Made by a program: the position numbers and the translations under genes
Part shown: positions 44,292-52,471 of the stretch, piece after piece
How positions within the stretch are numbered: position 1 is the stretch's first letter
How the letters are laid out: every line of letters begins with the position of its first letter
Notes under the pieces: model-generated
Database searches by the model: none
What the model was told of the DNA's origin: nothing
Seen by the model: the letters and a program-made list of their open reading frames with translations, nothing else
NCBI RefSeq assembly: GCF_009936035.1
Contig: NZ_QWEO01000003.1
Coordinates: forward strand, 1 to 64,000
Length of the DNA: 64,000 nt
Reading direction: 5' to 3'
DNA from: Neglectibacter sp. X58
GTDB taxonomy: Bacteria > Bacillota > Clostridia > Oscillospirales > Acutalibacteraceae

Positions 44292-44405
44292 ATGCATCGC
44301 TCTCCTTTCATCGCCTGAGTTGAAAGGAATGTGGGGCCTCTACGCCCCACATCCTGTTTCCGGCCCTAAGGGCCGGTACTGCTTGTTAGATTTTACCTGT
44401 CTATA

Positions 44406-45692
44406 TTACGGCTTCCGGTAAATCATGTCATCCCGGGAAGGCCCGTTTGACACCATGGTGATAGGCACCCCGATGTGCTTCTCCGCAAACTCTACATACC
44501 GCCGGGCATTCTCCGGCAGATCCTCATACTTCTTAATGCCCCCGATGTCGCAGTGCCAGCCGGGCAGCACTTCTAAGATGGGCTTGCATTTTTTAAGCTG
44601 GGCTGTAGGCGGGAAGGTGTCAATGCGCTTGCCGTCCATCTCATAGCCCACGCACACCGGGATTTCCTTCAGGTATCCCAACGCGTCCAGTACGGTAAAG
44701 GCCACGTCTGTAGCCCCCTGCACCATGCAGCCATAGCGGGCGGCCACCAGGTCAAGCCAGCCCACCTGCCGGGGCCGCCCGGTGGTGGCGCCATATTCGC
44801 CCTTATCTCCGCCATGGCGGCGCAGTTCCTCGGCTTCGTCCCCGAAAATCTCCGCCACAAATTCCCCCGCGCCCACAGCACTGGAATATGCCTTCACAAC
44901 GGTATAGATTTTCTCAATGGCATAGGGCGGGATACCGCCTGCGCCCACAGCGCCATAGCCTGCCAAAGGCGAGGAGGAGGTGGTCATGGGATAGATGCCC
45001 ATATCCGGGTCGCGCAAAGAGCCAAGCTGGCCCTCCAGAAGAATAGTCTTGCCCGCCTTCACCGCGTCATGCAGCAGGGCAGTGGTATCCACCACATAAG
45101 GCGTGAGAATTTCCTTATACTCCATGAGCTTTTCATAGATTTCGTCCCGGTTCAAAGGCTGCTGATGGTAAAGCTGGGTGTACAGCACGTTTTTCAAATC
45201 CAGCACGTGGTCAATGCGCTCATACAAAGCGTCCTTGTCATCATACAGATCGCTTATCTGGAAGCCGATTTTCGCATATTTGTCGGAATAGAAGGGCGCA
45301 ATGCCAGACTTGGTGGAACCGAACGCCTTATCCGCCAGCCTTGCCTCCTCCAGGCTGTCCAGCTCCCGGTGGTAAGGCATCAGCACCTGGCAGCGGTTGG
45401 AAATGGCGATTTTAGGCTCTGGCACGCCTCCGTCCCGGATATACTGCAGCTCGTTTACCAGATTTTCCACGCAAAGGGCCACGCCGTTGCCGATAATATT
45501 TAAAATGTTCTGCCGGAACACCCCGGAAGGAAGCTGGTGCAGGGCAAACCTGCCGTATTCGTTGATAATGGTGTGCCCAGCGTTGGATCCACCCTGGAAG
45601 CGCACCACAATGTCAGAATTTTCCGCCAGCACGTCCGTAATCTTGCCCTTGCCCTCGTCGCCCCAGCAGGCGCCCACAATTGCCTTAACCAT
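44406..45692 (-). CDS. purA: Adenylosuccinate synthetase
   Basis: 428 residues. It joins aspartate to IMP with GTP, the first step to AMP. GACWGDEGKGKITDVLA is the GTP-binding loop with the catalytic Asp; GGSNAGHTI holds the catalytic His; later GATTGRPRQVGWLDLVA. It is of usual length and starts after AAAGGAAAG. It is placed next to purB, whose enzyme takes its product, in the same direction. Confidence 0.95.
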   Translation of the reverse strand: MVKAIVGACWGDEGKGKITDVLAENSDIVVRFQGGSNAGHTIINEYGRFALHQLPSGVFRQNILNIIGNGVALCVENLVNELQYIRDGGVPEPKIAISNRCQVLMPYHRELDSLEEARLADKAFGSTKSGIAPFYSDKYAKIGFQISDLYDDKDALYERIDHVLDLKNVLYTQLYHQQPLNRDEIYEKLMEYKEILTPYVVDTTALLHDAVKAGKTILLEGQLGSLRDPDMGIYPMTTSSSPLAGYGAVGAGGIPPYAIEKIYTVVKAYSSAVGAGEFVAEIFGDEAEELRRHGGDKGEYGATTGRPRQVGWLDLVAARYGCMVQGATDVAFTVLDALGYLKEIPVCVGYEMDGKRIDTFPPTAQLKKCKPILEVLPGWHCDIGGIKKYEDLPENARRYVEFAEKHIGVPITMVSNGPSRDDMIYRKP

Positions 45693-45809
45693 AGTTGTCT
45701 CTTTCCTTTCTCCCCCGGCCCGGGAAGTCCAAGGCCAGGGGCAGGCAGGGAACTGCCCCGCCTTTTGTATTCAATATCTATGCCATGGGTTCTGCCCCCA
45801 TGCAGGCGT

Positions 45810-47243
45810 CTATACGTTGATTTCCGCCGTTTCGCCCTTTATGCCGCTGTATTTTTCCAGCACCGGGGCCACTGTCTCCTGCAGGAATTCCTCTGTCTGC
45901 CTTGGCGCCCGGCCCACATATTTTGCGGGCTGCAAAATATCCTGGAGTTCGGAAAGGGTCACGCCGAAAACAGGGTCTGCGGCAATGCGTGCCAGCAAAT
46001 CGTTTTCGCCCCCCTGTTCCTTCACCACCTTGGCCGCCTCCATAGAGTGTATCCGGATGCGCTCGTGCAGCTCCTGCCGGTTGCCGCCCCGCTTTACCGC
46101 GTCCATCATAATATTCTCCGTAGCCATAAAGGGCAGCTCCCGCAGCATGTGCTGCTCAATCACCTTGGGATACACCACCAGGCCGTCCGCCACGTTGCCA
46201 TACAGGTTCAGGATCCCGTCCACAGCCAGGAAAGCTTCGGGCACGCTGATGCGCTTGTTGGCGGAATCGTCCAAAGTGCGCTCAAACCACTGGGCCGCCA
46301 TGGTCATGGCCGGGTTCACCGCGTCGGCTATCACATACCGGGCCAGGGACGCAATGCGCTCGCTGCGCATGGGGTTGCGCTTATAGGCCATGGCGCTGGA
46401 GCCTATCTGTCCTTTTTCAAAGGGTTCCTCCACTTCCTTCAGGTGCTGCAAAAGCCGGATGTCGTTGGAGAATTTCGCCGCGCTCTGGGCAATGCCGGAG
46501 AGAACGGCGAGCATCTGGCTGTCCAGCTTTCGGGAGTAGGTCTGCCCGGAAACCGGGAAGCAGGCCTGATATCCCAGCTTCTCCGCAATTTTCCTGTCAA
46601 GCTCCTTTACCTTTTCATGATCCCCCTCAAAAAGTTCTAAAAAGCTTGCCTGGGTGCCTGTGGTGCCCTTGCTGCCCAGCAGCTTTGCCTTAGAAAGCTG
46701 ATACTCCACATCCTCCAGATCCATCAGCAGATCCTGCATCCACAAAGTGGCCCGCTTGCCCACAGTGGTGGGCTGGGCAGGCTGGAAGTGGGTGAAAGCC
46801 AAGGTGGGCAAATCTTTATATTCCGCCGCAAATTTCCCCAGCACCCGCAGCACGCCCACCAGCTTGTCCCGCACCAGCTCCAGGGCCTGCGTCATCACAA
46901 TGATGTCGGTGTTGTCTCCCACATAGCAGGAGGTTGCCCCCAGATGGATAATGCCCGCCGCTTTCGGGCACTGCTGCCCATAGGCGTACACATGGCTCAT
47001 CACGTCATGGCGCACCTCTTTTTCCCGGGCCTGTGCCACCTCGTAGTTGATGTCCTCCGCATGGCTTTTCAGCTCATCCACCTGCTCCTGGGTAACGGGC
47101 AGGCCCAGCTCCATTTCCGCCTCCGCCAGGGCAATCCACAGCCTGCGCCAGGTGCGGAATTTCATGTCTGGCGAAAACAGGTATTTCATTTCCTTCCCCG
47201 CATATCTTGCGGATAAAGGCGATTCATATACGTCCCTCGACAT
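45810..47243 (-). CDS. purB: Adenylosuccinate lyase
   Basis: 477 residues. It cleaves adenylosuccinate to AMP and SAICAR to AICAR. Fumarase/aspartase superfamily: signature GSSAMAYKRNPMRSERI, active-site region LGATSCYVGDNTDI and FTHFQPAQPTTVGKRA. Length is typical. It precedes purA by about 120 bases on the minus strand and completes the AMP branch with it. Confidence 0.95.
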   Translation of the reverse strand: MSRDVYESPLSARYAGKEMKYLFSPDMKFRTWRRLWIALAEAEMELGLPVTQEQVDELKSHAEDINYEVAQAREKEVRHDVMSHVYAYGQQCPKAAGIIHLGATSCYVGDNTDIIVMTQALELVRDKLVGVLRVLGKFAAEYKDLPTLAFTHFQPAQPTTVGKRATLWMQDLLMDLEDVEYQLSKAKLLGSKGTTGTQASFLELFEGDHEKVKELDRKIAEKLGYQACFPVSGQTYSRKLDSQMLAVLSGIAQSAAKFSNDIRLLQHLKEVEEPFEKGQIGSSAMAYKRNPMRSERIASLARYVIADAVNPAMTMAAQWFERTLDDSANKRISVPEAFLAVDGILNLYGNVADGLVVYPKVIEQHMLRELPFMATENIMMDAVKRGGNRQELHERIRIHSMEAAKVVKEQGGENDLLARIAADPVFGVTLSELQDILQPAKYVGRAPRQTEEFLQETVAPVLEKYSGIKGETAEINV

Positions 47244-47271
47244 AGCTTTTCCCCTTTATAACGCTGTTTTG

Positions 47272-47415
47272 TTATTCCTCTTTTTTCCCTTGCTGGTTAT
47301 CAATAAGCTTTTGCACCTTTTGTTTTGCTTCCTCCAAATCCTTGCAGCCGTCCAGAATCATATCTACCATCTCTAAAATGGTCTTGAATTGCTTGTCTGT
47401 CATAGCGTCCACCAT
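47272..47415 (-). CDS. Small conserved hypothetical protein upstream of purB
   Basis: 47 residues, MVDAMTDKQFKTILEMVDMI then LDGCKDLEEAKQKVQKLIDN. Predicted two-helix protein. GGAGGAAAGGA stands directly before the ATG, and the gene ends 28 bases before purB, so it is co-transcribed. Similar short MTDKQF-type peptides occur in other Clostridia; function unknown. Confidence 0.6.
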   Translation of the reverse strand: MVDAMTDKQFKTILEMVDMILDGCKDLEEAKQKVQKLIDNQQGKKEE

Positions 47416-47454
47416 TTCCTTTCCTCCATTCTAGAAATCCGGGATTCTAAGGCT

Positions 47455-47593
47455 GTGGGGCGCTGCCCCACCCCCGCAACTTTCTTAGAAAGAAAGTCGA
47501 TTAAGAACTTCACGGTAATTCCGGCGGGCGGGCCAAAGGCCCGCTGCCCGGAATTACAATGGAATTTTTGGTCAACCTTTTTTTAAAAGGTTG
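47455..47593. repeat. Cluster of intergenic palindromes before purB
   Basis: Three hairpins in a row: GTGGGG-CGCTG-CCCCAC (47455-47471); a long one opening GTAATTCCGG and closing CCGGAATTAC with GGGCC/GGCCC inside (47515-47556); and CAACCTTTT/AAAAGGTTG (47573-47593). The last may terminate purC. A similar but weaker arrangement stands downstream of guaA's start, near 41828-41910. Confidence 0.55.
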
Positions 47594-47623
47594 CAGAGGT
47601 GTGGAGACAGAGTCTCCACGGCC

Positions 47624-48331
47624 TTACAGCCCCAGGCGCTTCATCATTTCGGCGTAAGCCTCTTCCACGCCGCCCATATCCCGGCGGAACCTATCCTTGT
47701 CCAGCTTTTCGCCGGTATTCACGTCCCAGAAGCGGCAGGTATCGGGGGAAATCTCATCAGCCAGGATAATGGTGCCGTCAGAGGTTTTGCCAAACTCCAG
47801 CTTGAAGTCGATGAGATCCACATTGACAGACCGAAAGAATTCTATCATCAAATCGTTTATTTTCAGGCTCATGCTGGTAATCTGGTCGATTTCCTCCCGG
47901 GTGGCAAGGCCCATAGCCAGAATGTGGTAATCGTTTACCATGGGATCGCCCAGGTCGTCATTTTTATAGCTGAACTCCAGCACAGCGGTTTTCATCTGGG
48001 TGCCTTCGGCAAGCCCCAGGCGCTTGGAAAGGCTGCCGGCGGCCTTGTTGCGGACAATAACCTCTAAAGGCACAATATCTACCCGCTTTACCGCAGTCTC
48101 CCTTTCGTCCAGCTCTTCCACATAGTGGGTGGGAATTCCCTGCTTTTCCAGCAGACGGAACATAAAGTTGGACATCTGGTTGTTCACAACGCCCTTGCCC
48201 ACAATTGTGCCCTTTTTCAAACCGTTAAAGGCGGTGGCGTCATCCTTATAGGATACGATGTAAACCTCCGGATCCTCTGTTTTATAGACCTTTTTTGCCT
48301 TGCCTTCGTACAGCAGTTCTTTTTTCTGCAT
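47624..48331 (-). CDS. purC: SAICAR synthetase
   Basis: 235 residues. It condenses CAIR with aspartate in purine synthesis. LLYEGKAKKVYKT at the start, DDATAFNG, EVIVRNKAAGSLSKRLG (substrate binding) and LADEISPDTCRFWD (signature). The start at 48331 fits the family (MQKKELLYEG) and AAAGGGG lies upstream. It feeds purB, two genes downstream. Confidence 0.95.
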   Translation of the reverse strand: MQKKELLYEGKAKKVYKTEDPEVYIVSYKDDATAFNGLKKGTIVGKGVVNNQMSNFMFRLLEKQGIPTHYVEELDERETAVKRVDIVPLEVIVRNKAAGSLSKRLGLAEGTQMKTAVLEFSYKNDDLGDPMVNDYHILAMGLATREEIDQITSMSLKINDLMIEFFRSVNVDLIDFKLEFGKTSDGTIILADEISPDTCRFWDVNTGEKLDKDRFRRDMGGVEEAYAEMMKRLGL

Positions 48332-48439
48332 GATTCTGCCCCTTTCCTTGCGCCGCTGGTTTCCTATTTTAAAAATTCCTGGCAGGCCTCCTTCCGGCAA
48401 GCCTTACCAGCCTTATTTTATAATACCACCCGCCGCCTG

Positions 48440-48631
48440 TCAATCATTTCCCCCACTTTTCTGCTCTTTTTGTGTCCTGTACAATCCCATCTGCCTGCAA
48501 ATGGGTGTAATCGGGGCATCCTCTGAGCTGATTGCCATTTCCTCGCATCTTTTCTGTACGTCAATCAATATGCGAATCCCCTTCTCCGTCTCACGAACCA
48601 TCGTAAGATACATCTCTTTATAATCCGGCAT
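48440..48631 (-). CDS. Small conserved protein divergent from an XRE regulator
   Basis: 63 residues, MPDYKEMYLTMVRETEKGIR then ILIDVQKRCEEMAI. Mostly helical. The ATG at 48631 is preferred, six bases after GAGGTG. It shares its upstream region with the XRE regulator at 48717. Function unknown. Confidence 0.55.
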   Translation of the reverse strand: MPDYKEMYLTMVRETEKGIRILIDVQKRCEEMAISSEDAPITPICRQMGLYRTQKEQKSGGND

Positions 48632-48651
48632 TTCCATCACCTCTGTTTCAT

Positions 48652-48690
48652 TATAGGTCAAATTATCCCTAATGTAAATAGGTCAATTCG
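48652..48690. promoter_or_regulatory. Direct repeats between divergent genes
   Basis: ATAGGTCAA occurs twice, at about 48653 and 48678, 25 bases apart, between the two divergent start regions. It is a likely operator for the XRE regulator that follows. Confidence 0.5.
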
Positions 48691-48716
48691 CCATAATAAA
48701 CAAGAGGTGATACCCT

Positions 48717-48941
48717 ATGAACAGGCTTAAAGAACTCCGGCAGAAGCGGGGTTACACGCAAATCAAAATGCAGATGCTGACAGGCATCGACCAAAGCGAC
48801 TATTCCAAAATTGAAAGCGGCAAACGCTATTATACCTTCGAGCAATGCCGCCGCATTGCCTTGGCCTTAGACACCAGCATGGATTATCTTGCAGGCCTTA
48901 CCGATGAAGAGAAGCCCTATCCCCGGGACGGGCAGGGTTAA
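48717..48941 (+). CDS. XRE-family regulator
   Basis: 74 residues, a single helix-turn-helix domain (RLKELRQKRGYTQIKMQMLT, SDYSKIESGKRYYTFEQCRR) with a short acidic tail. AGAGGTG precedes the ATG. It probably regulates itself and the divergent small gene through the repeats between them. This is chromosomal context, not part of the integrated elements. Confidence 0.8.
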   Translation: MNRLKELRQKRGYTQIKMQMLTGIDQSDYSKIESGKRYYTFEQCRRIALALDTSMDYLAGLTDEEKPYPRDGQG

Positions 48942-48993
48942 GAGTATTCTCACCCATGCTCTAAAATTGGGGAAAATTGTTCTAAAGCAGCAC

Positions 48994-49034
48994 AAAGGGC
49001 CTGCCATCTGTTTTTCCCAGACGGCAGGCCCTTT
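48994..49034. terminator. Bidirectional terminator
   Basis: AAAGGGCCTGCC and GGCAGGCCCTTT with inner CTG/CAG pairs, A and T runs outside. It separates the regulator and the convergent aminotransferase. Confidence 0.85.
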
Positions 49035-49089
49035 TGCTGCTTATTCGCTTTTCATCTCATTCATCTCAAGCTTTGGACGCTTTTTCCCG

Positions 49090-50373
49090 TTACTGCCTCT
49101 CGTCCAGCAGCTTTTCTGCGGCCGCCAGTTTTACACAGATGCACAGCAGGTGCATGGCCTGGGACAGTTCCTCCTCTGGCGGGAAGGAAGGGGCAATGCG
49201 GATATTGCTGTCATTGGGATCGGCCCCGTAAGGGAAGGTGGCCCCAGCGCTGGTAAGGGCTACGCCGCCCTCCTTGCACAGCTCTACCACCCGCTTCGCG
49301 CAGCCGTTCATCACATCCAGATTCACAAAGTATCCCCCCTGGGGATTGCTCCACTTGGCTATACCCAAATCCCCCAGTTCCTTTTGCAGGGTTTCCCGCA
49401 CAATGCAAAACTTCGGGGCCAGGATGTCCCTGTGGCCTTTCATTAGGGTGTGTACCCCGTTGATGTCGTGGAGGAACAGGATGTGCCTGAGCTGGTTAAG
49501 CTTATCCGGGCCAATGGTCTGGGTGGTGATGCGCTTCTGGAACTCTGCAATATTTTTAGAGCTGCCTGCCAGGGCCGCCACTCCCGCGCCGGGGAAGGAA
49601 ATTTTGGAGGTGGAGGCAAAGAACAGAACCTGGTTTTCTGTCCCCTGTTTCACGCACTCGTCATAGAGGTTCAGAAGGGTGTCGGGAGTGTCGGTCAGGT
49701 CGTGGACACAGTAGGCATTGTCCCACATAATGCGGAAATCCTTGGCAGCAGGACGCAGGGCTGCAAAACGCCGGACAGTTTCATCAGAATAGGTAACGCC
49801 TGTGGGGTTAGAGTATTTGGGCACGCACCAGCAGCCCTTTATGCTCTCGTCATTCTTCACCAGCCGTTCAATAATATCCATGTCCGGGCCGGTTTTCAGC
49901 ATGGGGACAGGAATCATCTCAATGCCGAAATATTCCGTCACCGCGAAATGCCTGTCATATCCAGGGGAAGGGCACAAAAACTTCACCTTTCCCTGCCTGC
50001 CCCAAGGCTCATAGCCGCCGAAGCCCTTCACATACCCCTGGCACACAGCGTCGAACATCATCTGCAGGCTGGAGTTGTTGCCCAGGATAATCTGCCCGGC
50101 AGGCACCCCCAGCATTTCGCTGAAAATGGCCCGCATTTCCGGCAGGCCGTTCCACACGCCGTAGTTGCGGCAGTCGTCACCGTCAGAATTTGCAAACTCG
50201 CTTCTGGCATGGAGTGCTTCCAGCACGCCCAGGGCCAAATCAAGCTGTTTCGCGCTGGGCACCCCCCGCGCCATGTTCAGGCTCATACCCAAAGACTTGA
50301 AATCTTCATACTGCTTTGCGGCTTCCCGGCAGACACGCCGCAGCTCGCCAATTTCCATCGCTGCCAGTTTCAT
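49090..50373 (-). CDS. PLP-dependent aminotransferase (MocR-type aspartate aminotransferase family)
   Basis: 427 residues, fold type I. The PLP lysine lies in FFASTSKISFPGAGVAALAG; KYSNPTGVTYSDE and IMWDNAYCVHDL carry the Asn and Asp/Tyr contacts; ARGVPSAKQLDLAL near the N-terminus. The sequence fits the stand-alone 'aminotransferase, MocR domain' family (PF12897), some of which are aspartate aminotransferases. The start at 50373 has AGGAG eight bases upstream. Substrate not certain. Confidence 0.8.
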   Translation of the reverse strand: MKLAAMEIGELRRVCREAAKQYEDFKSLGMSLNMARGVPSAKQLDLALGVLEALHARSEFANSDGDDCRNYGVWNGLPEMRAIFSEMLGVPAGQIILGNNSSLQMMFDAVCQGYVKGFGGYEPWGRQGKVKFLCPSPGYDRHFAVTEYFGIEMIPVPMLKTGPDMDIIERLVKNDESIKGCWCVPKYSNPTGVTYSDETVRRFAALRPAAKDFRIMWDNAYCVHDLTDTPDTLLNLYDECVKQGTENQVLFFASTSKISFPGAGVAALAGSSKNIAEFQKRITTQTIGPDKLNQLRHILFLHDINGVHTLMKGHRDILAPKFCIVRETLQKELGDLGIAKWSNPQGGYFVNLDVMNGCAKRVVELCKEGGVALTSAGATFPYGADPNDSNIRIAPSFPPEEELSQAMHLLCICVKLAAAEKLLDERQ

Positions 50374-50687
50374 TCCGAACATCTCCTAATCAAAAATGAA
50401 ATTATGAATCATGTACCGCAATGCTTTTTCATTTTCACAGGTCAAACTTTAAATAGTTTAATATATCCCGGCGGAAAATGCAAGTGGATTTTGTCTTTCC
50501 TGCATTTTTTATGTTTTGCACCATTACAAGGCCCCTTTTCGGCCTTTTCTGTGCAACCTTATGAAACTCCCGCAAAATCCCTTGTTTCCCTGTATTTTTC
50601 ACCCGCAGAACATTGTAGTTTTCCCGAAGGTATGATAAACTTATAAAAGGAAAGCCCGCAGCAGGGCAAGGAACGGCTTCTGATAAA

Positions 50688-50859
50688 GGAACCACTGATT
50701 AAATCGCGCCTAGGGGCTTGGCACGCACCTCGCTAGCATATTTTCCGTCATGATGCACATCTTTCGCTTGACAAGCGCCAGCTTGCCTGCGCTCAATCTA
50801 TACACCCTGACGAAAAATCTGTCGGTACGATTTGCGCACCAGATTTAATCAGCGCTTCC
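50688..50859. mobile_element. MITE-like element
   Basis: 172 bases with imperfect terminal inverted repeats (GGAACCACTGATTAAATC and, inverted, GGAAGCGCTGATTAAATC, 16 of 18) and flanking TAAA on both sides (50684-50687, 50860-50863). No coding sequence. It lies directly upstream of the PurF-like gene, 22 bases from its start. Confidence 0.65.
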
Positions 50860-50881
50860 TAAAGAAAGGAACATATCATTT

Positions 50882-52288
50882 ATGGGTGGATTTTTTGGCG
50901 TAGCTTCTAAGGACGACTGCATGTTCGACCTGTTTTTCGGAACAGACTATCACTCCCATCTGGGCACCCGCCGGGCAGGCATGGCTGTGTACGACAGGGA
51001 AAAAGGCTTTGACCGGGCTATACACAACATCGAAAATTCCCCGTTCCGCACGAAGTTCGACAAGGACGTGTCGGAAATGCGGGGCCGCTGGGGCATTGGC
51101 TCCATCTCCGACTATGAACCGCAGCCCCTCATTGTGCGCTCCCACCATGGCACCTATGCCATTGTGACTGTGGGCAAAATCAACAACATCCAGGCCATTG
51201 TAGACAGGCTTTTCGCAAATGGCCACTCCCATTTTCTGGAGATGAGCGGCGGCGAGGTCAATGCCACAGAACTGGTGGCAGCGGTTATCAACCAGAAGGA
51301 AAACCTGATTGAGGGCGTGCGCTATGCCCAGGAAACCATTGAAGGCTCCATGACCATGCTGATTTTAACACCCCAGGGCATTGTGGCGGCCCGGGACAGG
51401 CTGGGGCGCACCCCTGTGTCCGTGGGCATAAAAGACGGGGCCTGCTGCGTCTCCTTTGAAGGCTTCGCCTATTTGAACCTGGGCTATACCCAGGAGAGGG
51501 AGTTAGGCCCCGGGGAAATCGCCATGATAACCCCTGAAGGCGCCAGAACCCTGCTGGCCCCTGGGAAGGAAATGCGCATCTGCACCTTCTTGTGGGTGTA
51601 TTACGGCTACCCCTCCTCCTCTTACGAGGGGATCAGCGTGGAGGAAATGCGCTACCGCTGCGGGGCCATGCTGGCTAAAAGGGATGATGCCAAGCCGGAC
51701 ACCGTAGCCGGCGTGCCCGATTCCGGCACCGCCCACGCCATTGGCTATGCCAATGCCTCGGGCATCCCCTTCTCCCGGCCTTTTATCAAGTATACGCCCA
51801 CCTGGCCCCGTTCTTTCATGCCCACCATACAGAGCCAGCGGAATCTTATTGCCAAGATGAAGCTGATCCCTGTCCATGACCTGATTAAAAACCGCAGCCT
51901 GCTGCTGATTGACGACTCCATTGTGCGGGGCACCCAGCTTCGGGAAACCACAGAGTTTTTATACCAGAGCGGCGCCCGGGAGGTACATGTGCGCCCGGCC
52001 TGTCCCCCGCCGCTGTATAGCTGCAAATACCTGAACTTCTCCCGCTCCACCTCCCAGGACGATTTGATAACCCGCCGAGTTATCCGGGAACTGGAGGGCA
52101 CCAGCACCCCAGATAACATCGACCTGTACGCGGATCCGGAAACCCCCCAGCATCAGGCCATGGTGGACTATATCGGCAGGAAGCTGAGCTTCACCTCCCT
52201 GCGCTATCACCGCCTGGATGATATGGTGGCTTCTGTGGGCTTAGAAAAGTGCCGCCTGTGTACCTATTGTTGGGACGGCAAGGAATAA
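50882..52288 (+). CDS. PurF-like phosphoribosyltransferase lacking the catalytic cysteine
   Basis: 468 residues with the two-domain plan of amidophosphoribosyltransferase. The Ntn amidotransferase domain is recognisable (LGTRRAGMAVY, GRWGIGS, TVGKINN), but the start reads MGGFFGVASKDD where PurF has the nucleophile in MCGVFG. No propeptide cysteine is in reach. The PRPP loop LLLIDDSIVRGTQLRE is intact, as are C-terminal cysteines (CRLCTYCWDGKE). It could use free ammonia, or be regulatory. AAAGGA precedes the ATG. Confidence 0.8.
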   Translation: MGGFFGVASKDDCMFDLFFGTDYHSHLGTRRAGMAVYDREKGFDRAIHNIENSPFRTKFDKDVSEMRGRWGIGSISDYEPQPLIVRSHHGTYAIVTVGKINNIQAIVDRLFANGHSHFLEMSGGEVNATELVAAVINQKENLIEGVRYAQETIEGSMTMLILTPQGIVAARDRLGRTPVSVGIKDGACCVSFEGFAYLNLGYTQERELGPGEIAMITPEGARTLLAPGKEMRICTFLWVYYGYPSSSYEGISVEEMRYRCGAMLAKRDDAKPDTVAGVPDSGTAHAIGYANASGIPFSRPFIKYTPTWPRSFMPTIQSQRNLIAKMKLIPVHDLIKNRSLLLIDDSIVRGTQLRETTEFLYQSGAREVHVRPACPPPLYSCKYLNFSRSTSQDDLITRRVIRELEGTSTPDNIDLYADPETPQHQAMVDYIGRKLSFTSLRYHRLDDMVASVGLEKCRLCTYCWDGKE

Positions 52289-52471
52289 GCAGCCCGCCCT
52301 AGGGCAGACACAGCTTCTAAAGTCTGGCCCTGCCGTCATATAGTCACTTGCAGGCAGTATTTTTCAGCGGCAAGCCATAGGAAATTTCGGGGATTTTTGA
52401 TAAAACCTTTCTTATTCCCGGTTTTTATAGTATAATAGGTAAAAGTATGTCTTTTTGTCCGGGAGGGAAGT

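Noticed and set aside
44292-44405. glmS ribozyme upstream of glmS
   Set aside because: The expected GCGCC-type cleavage region and pseudoknot core are not present; only two GC-rich hairpins are seen.
45693-48716. Purine riboswitch ahead of the pur genes
   Set aside because: No purine aptamer core was found by eye in the spaces before purA, purB or purC.
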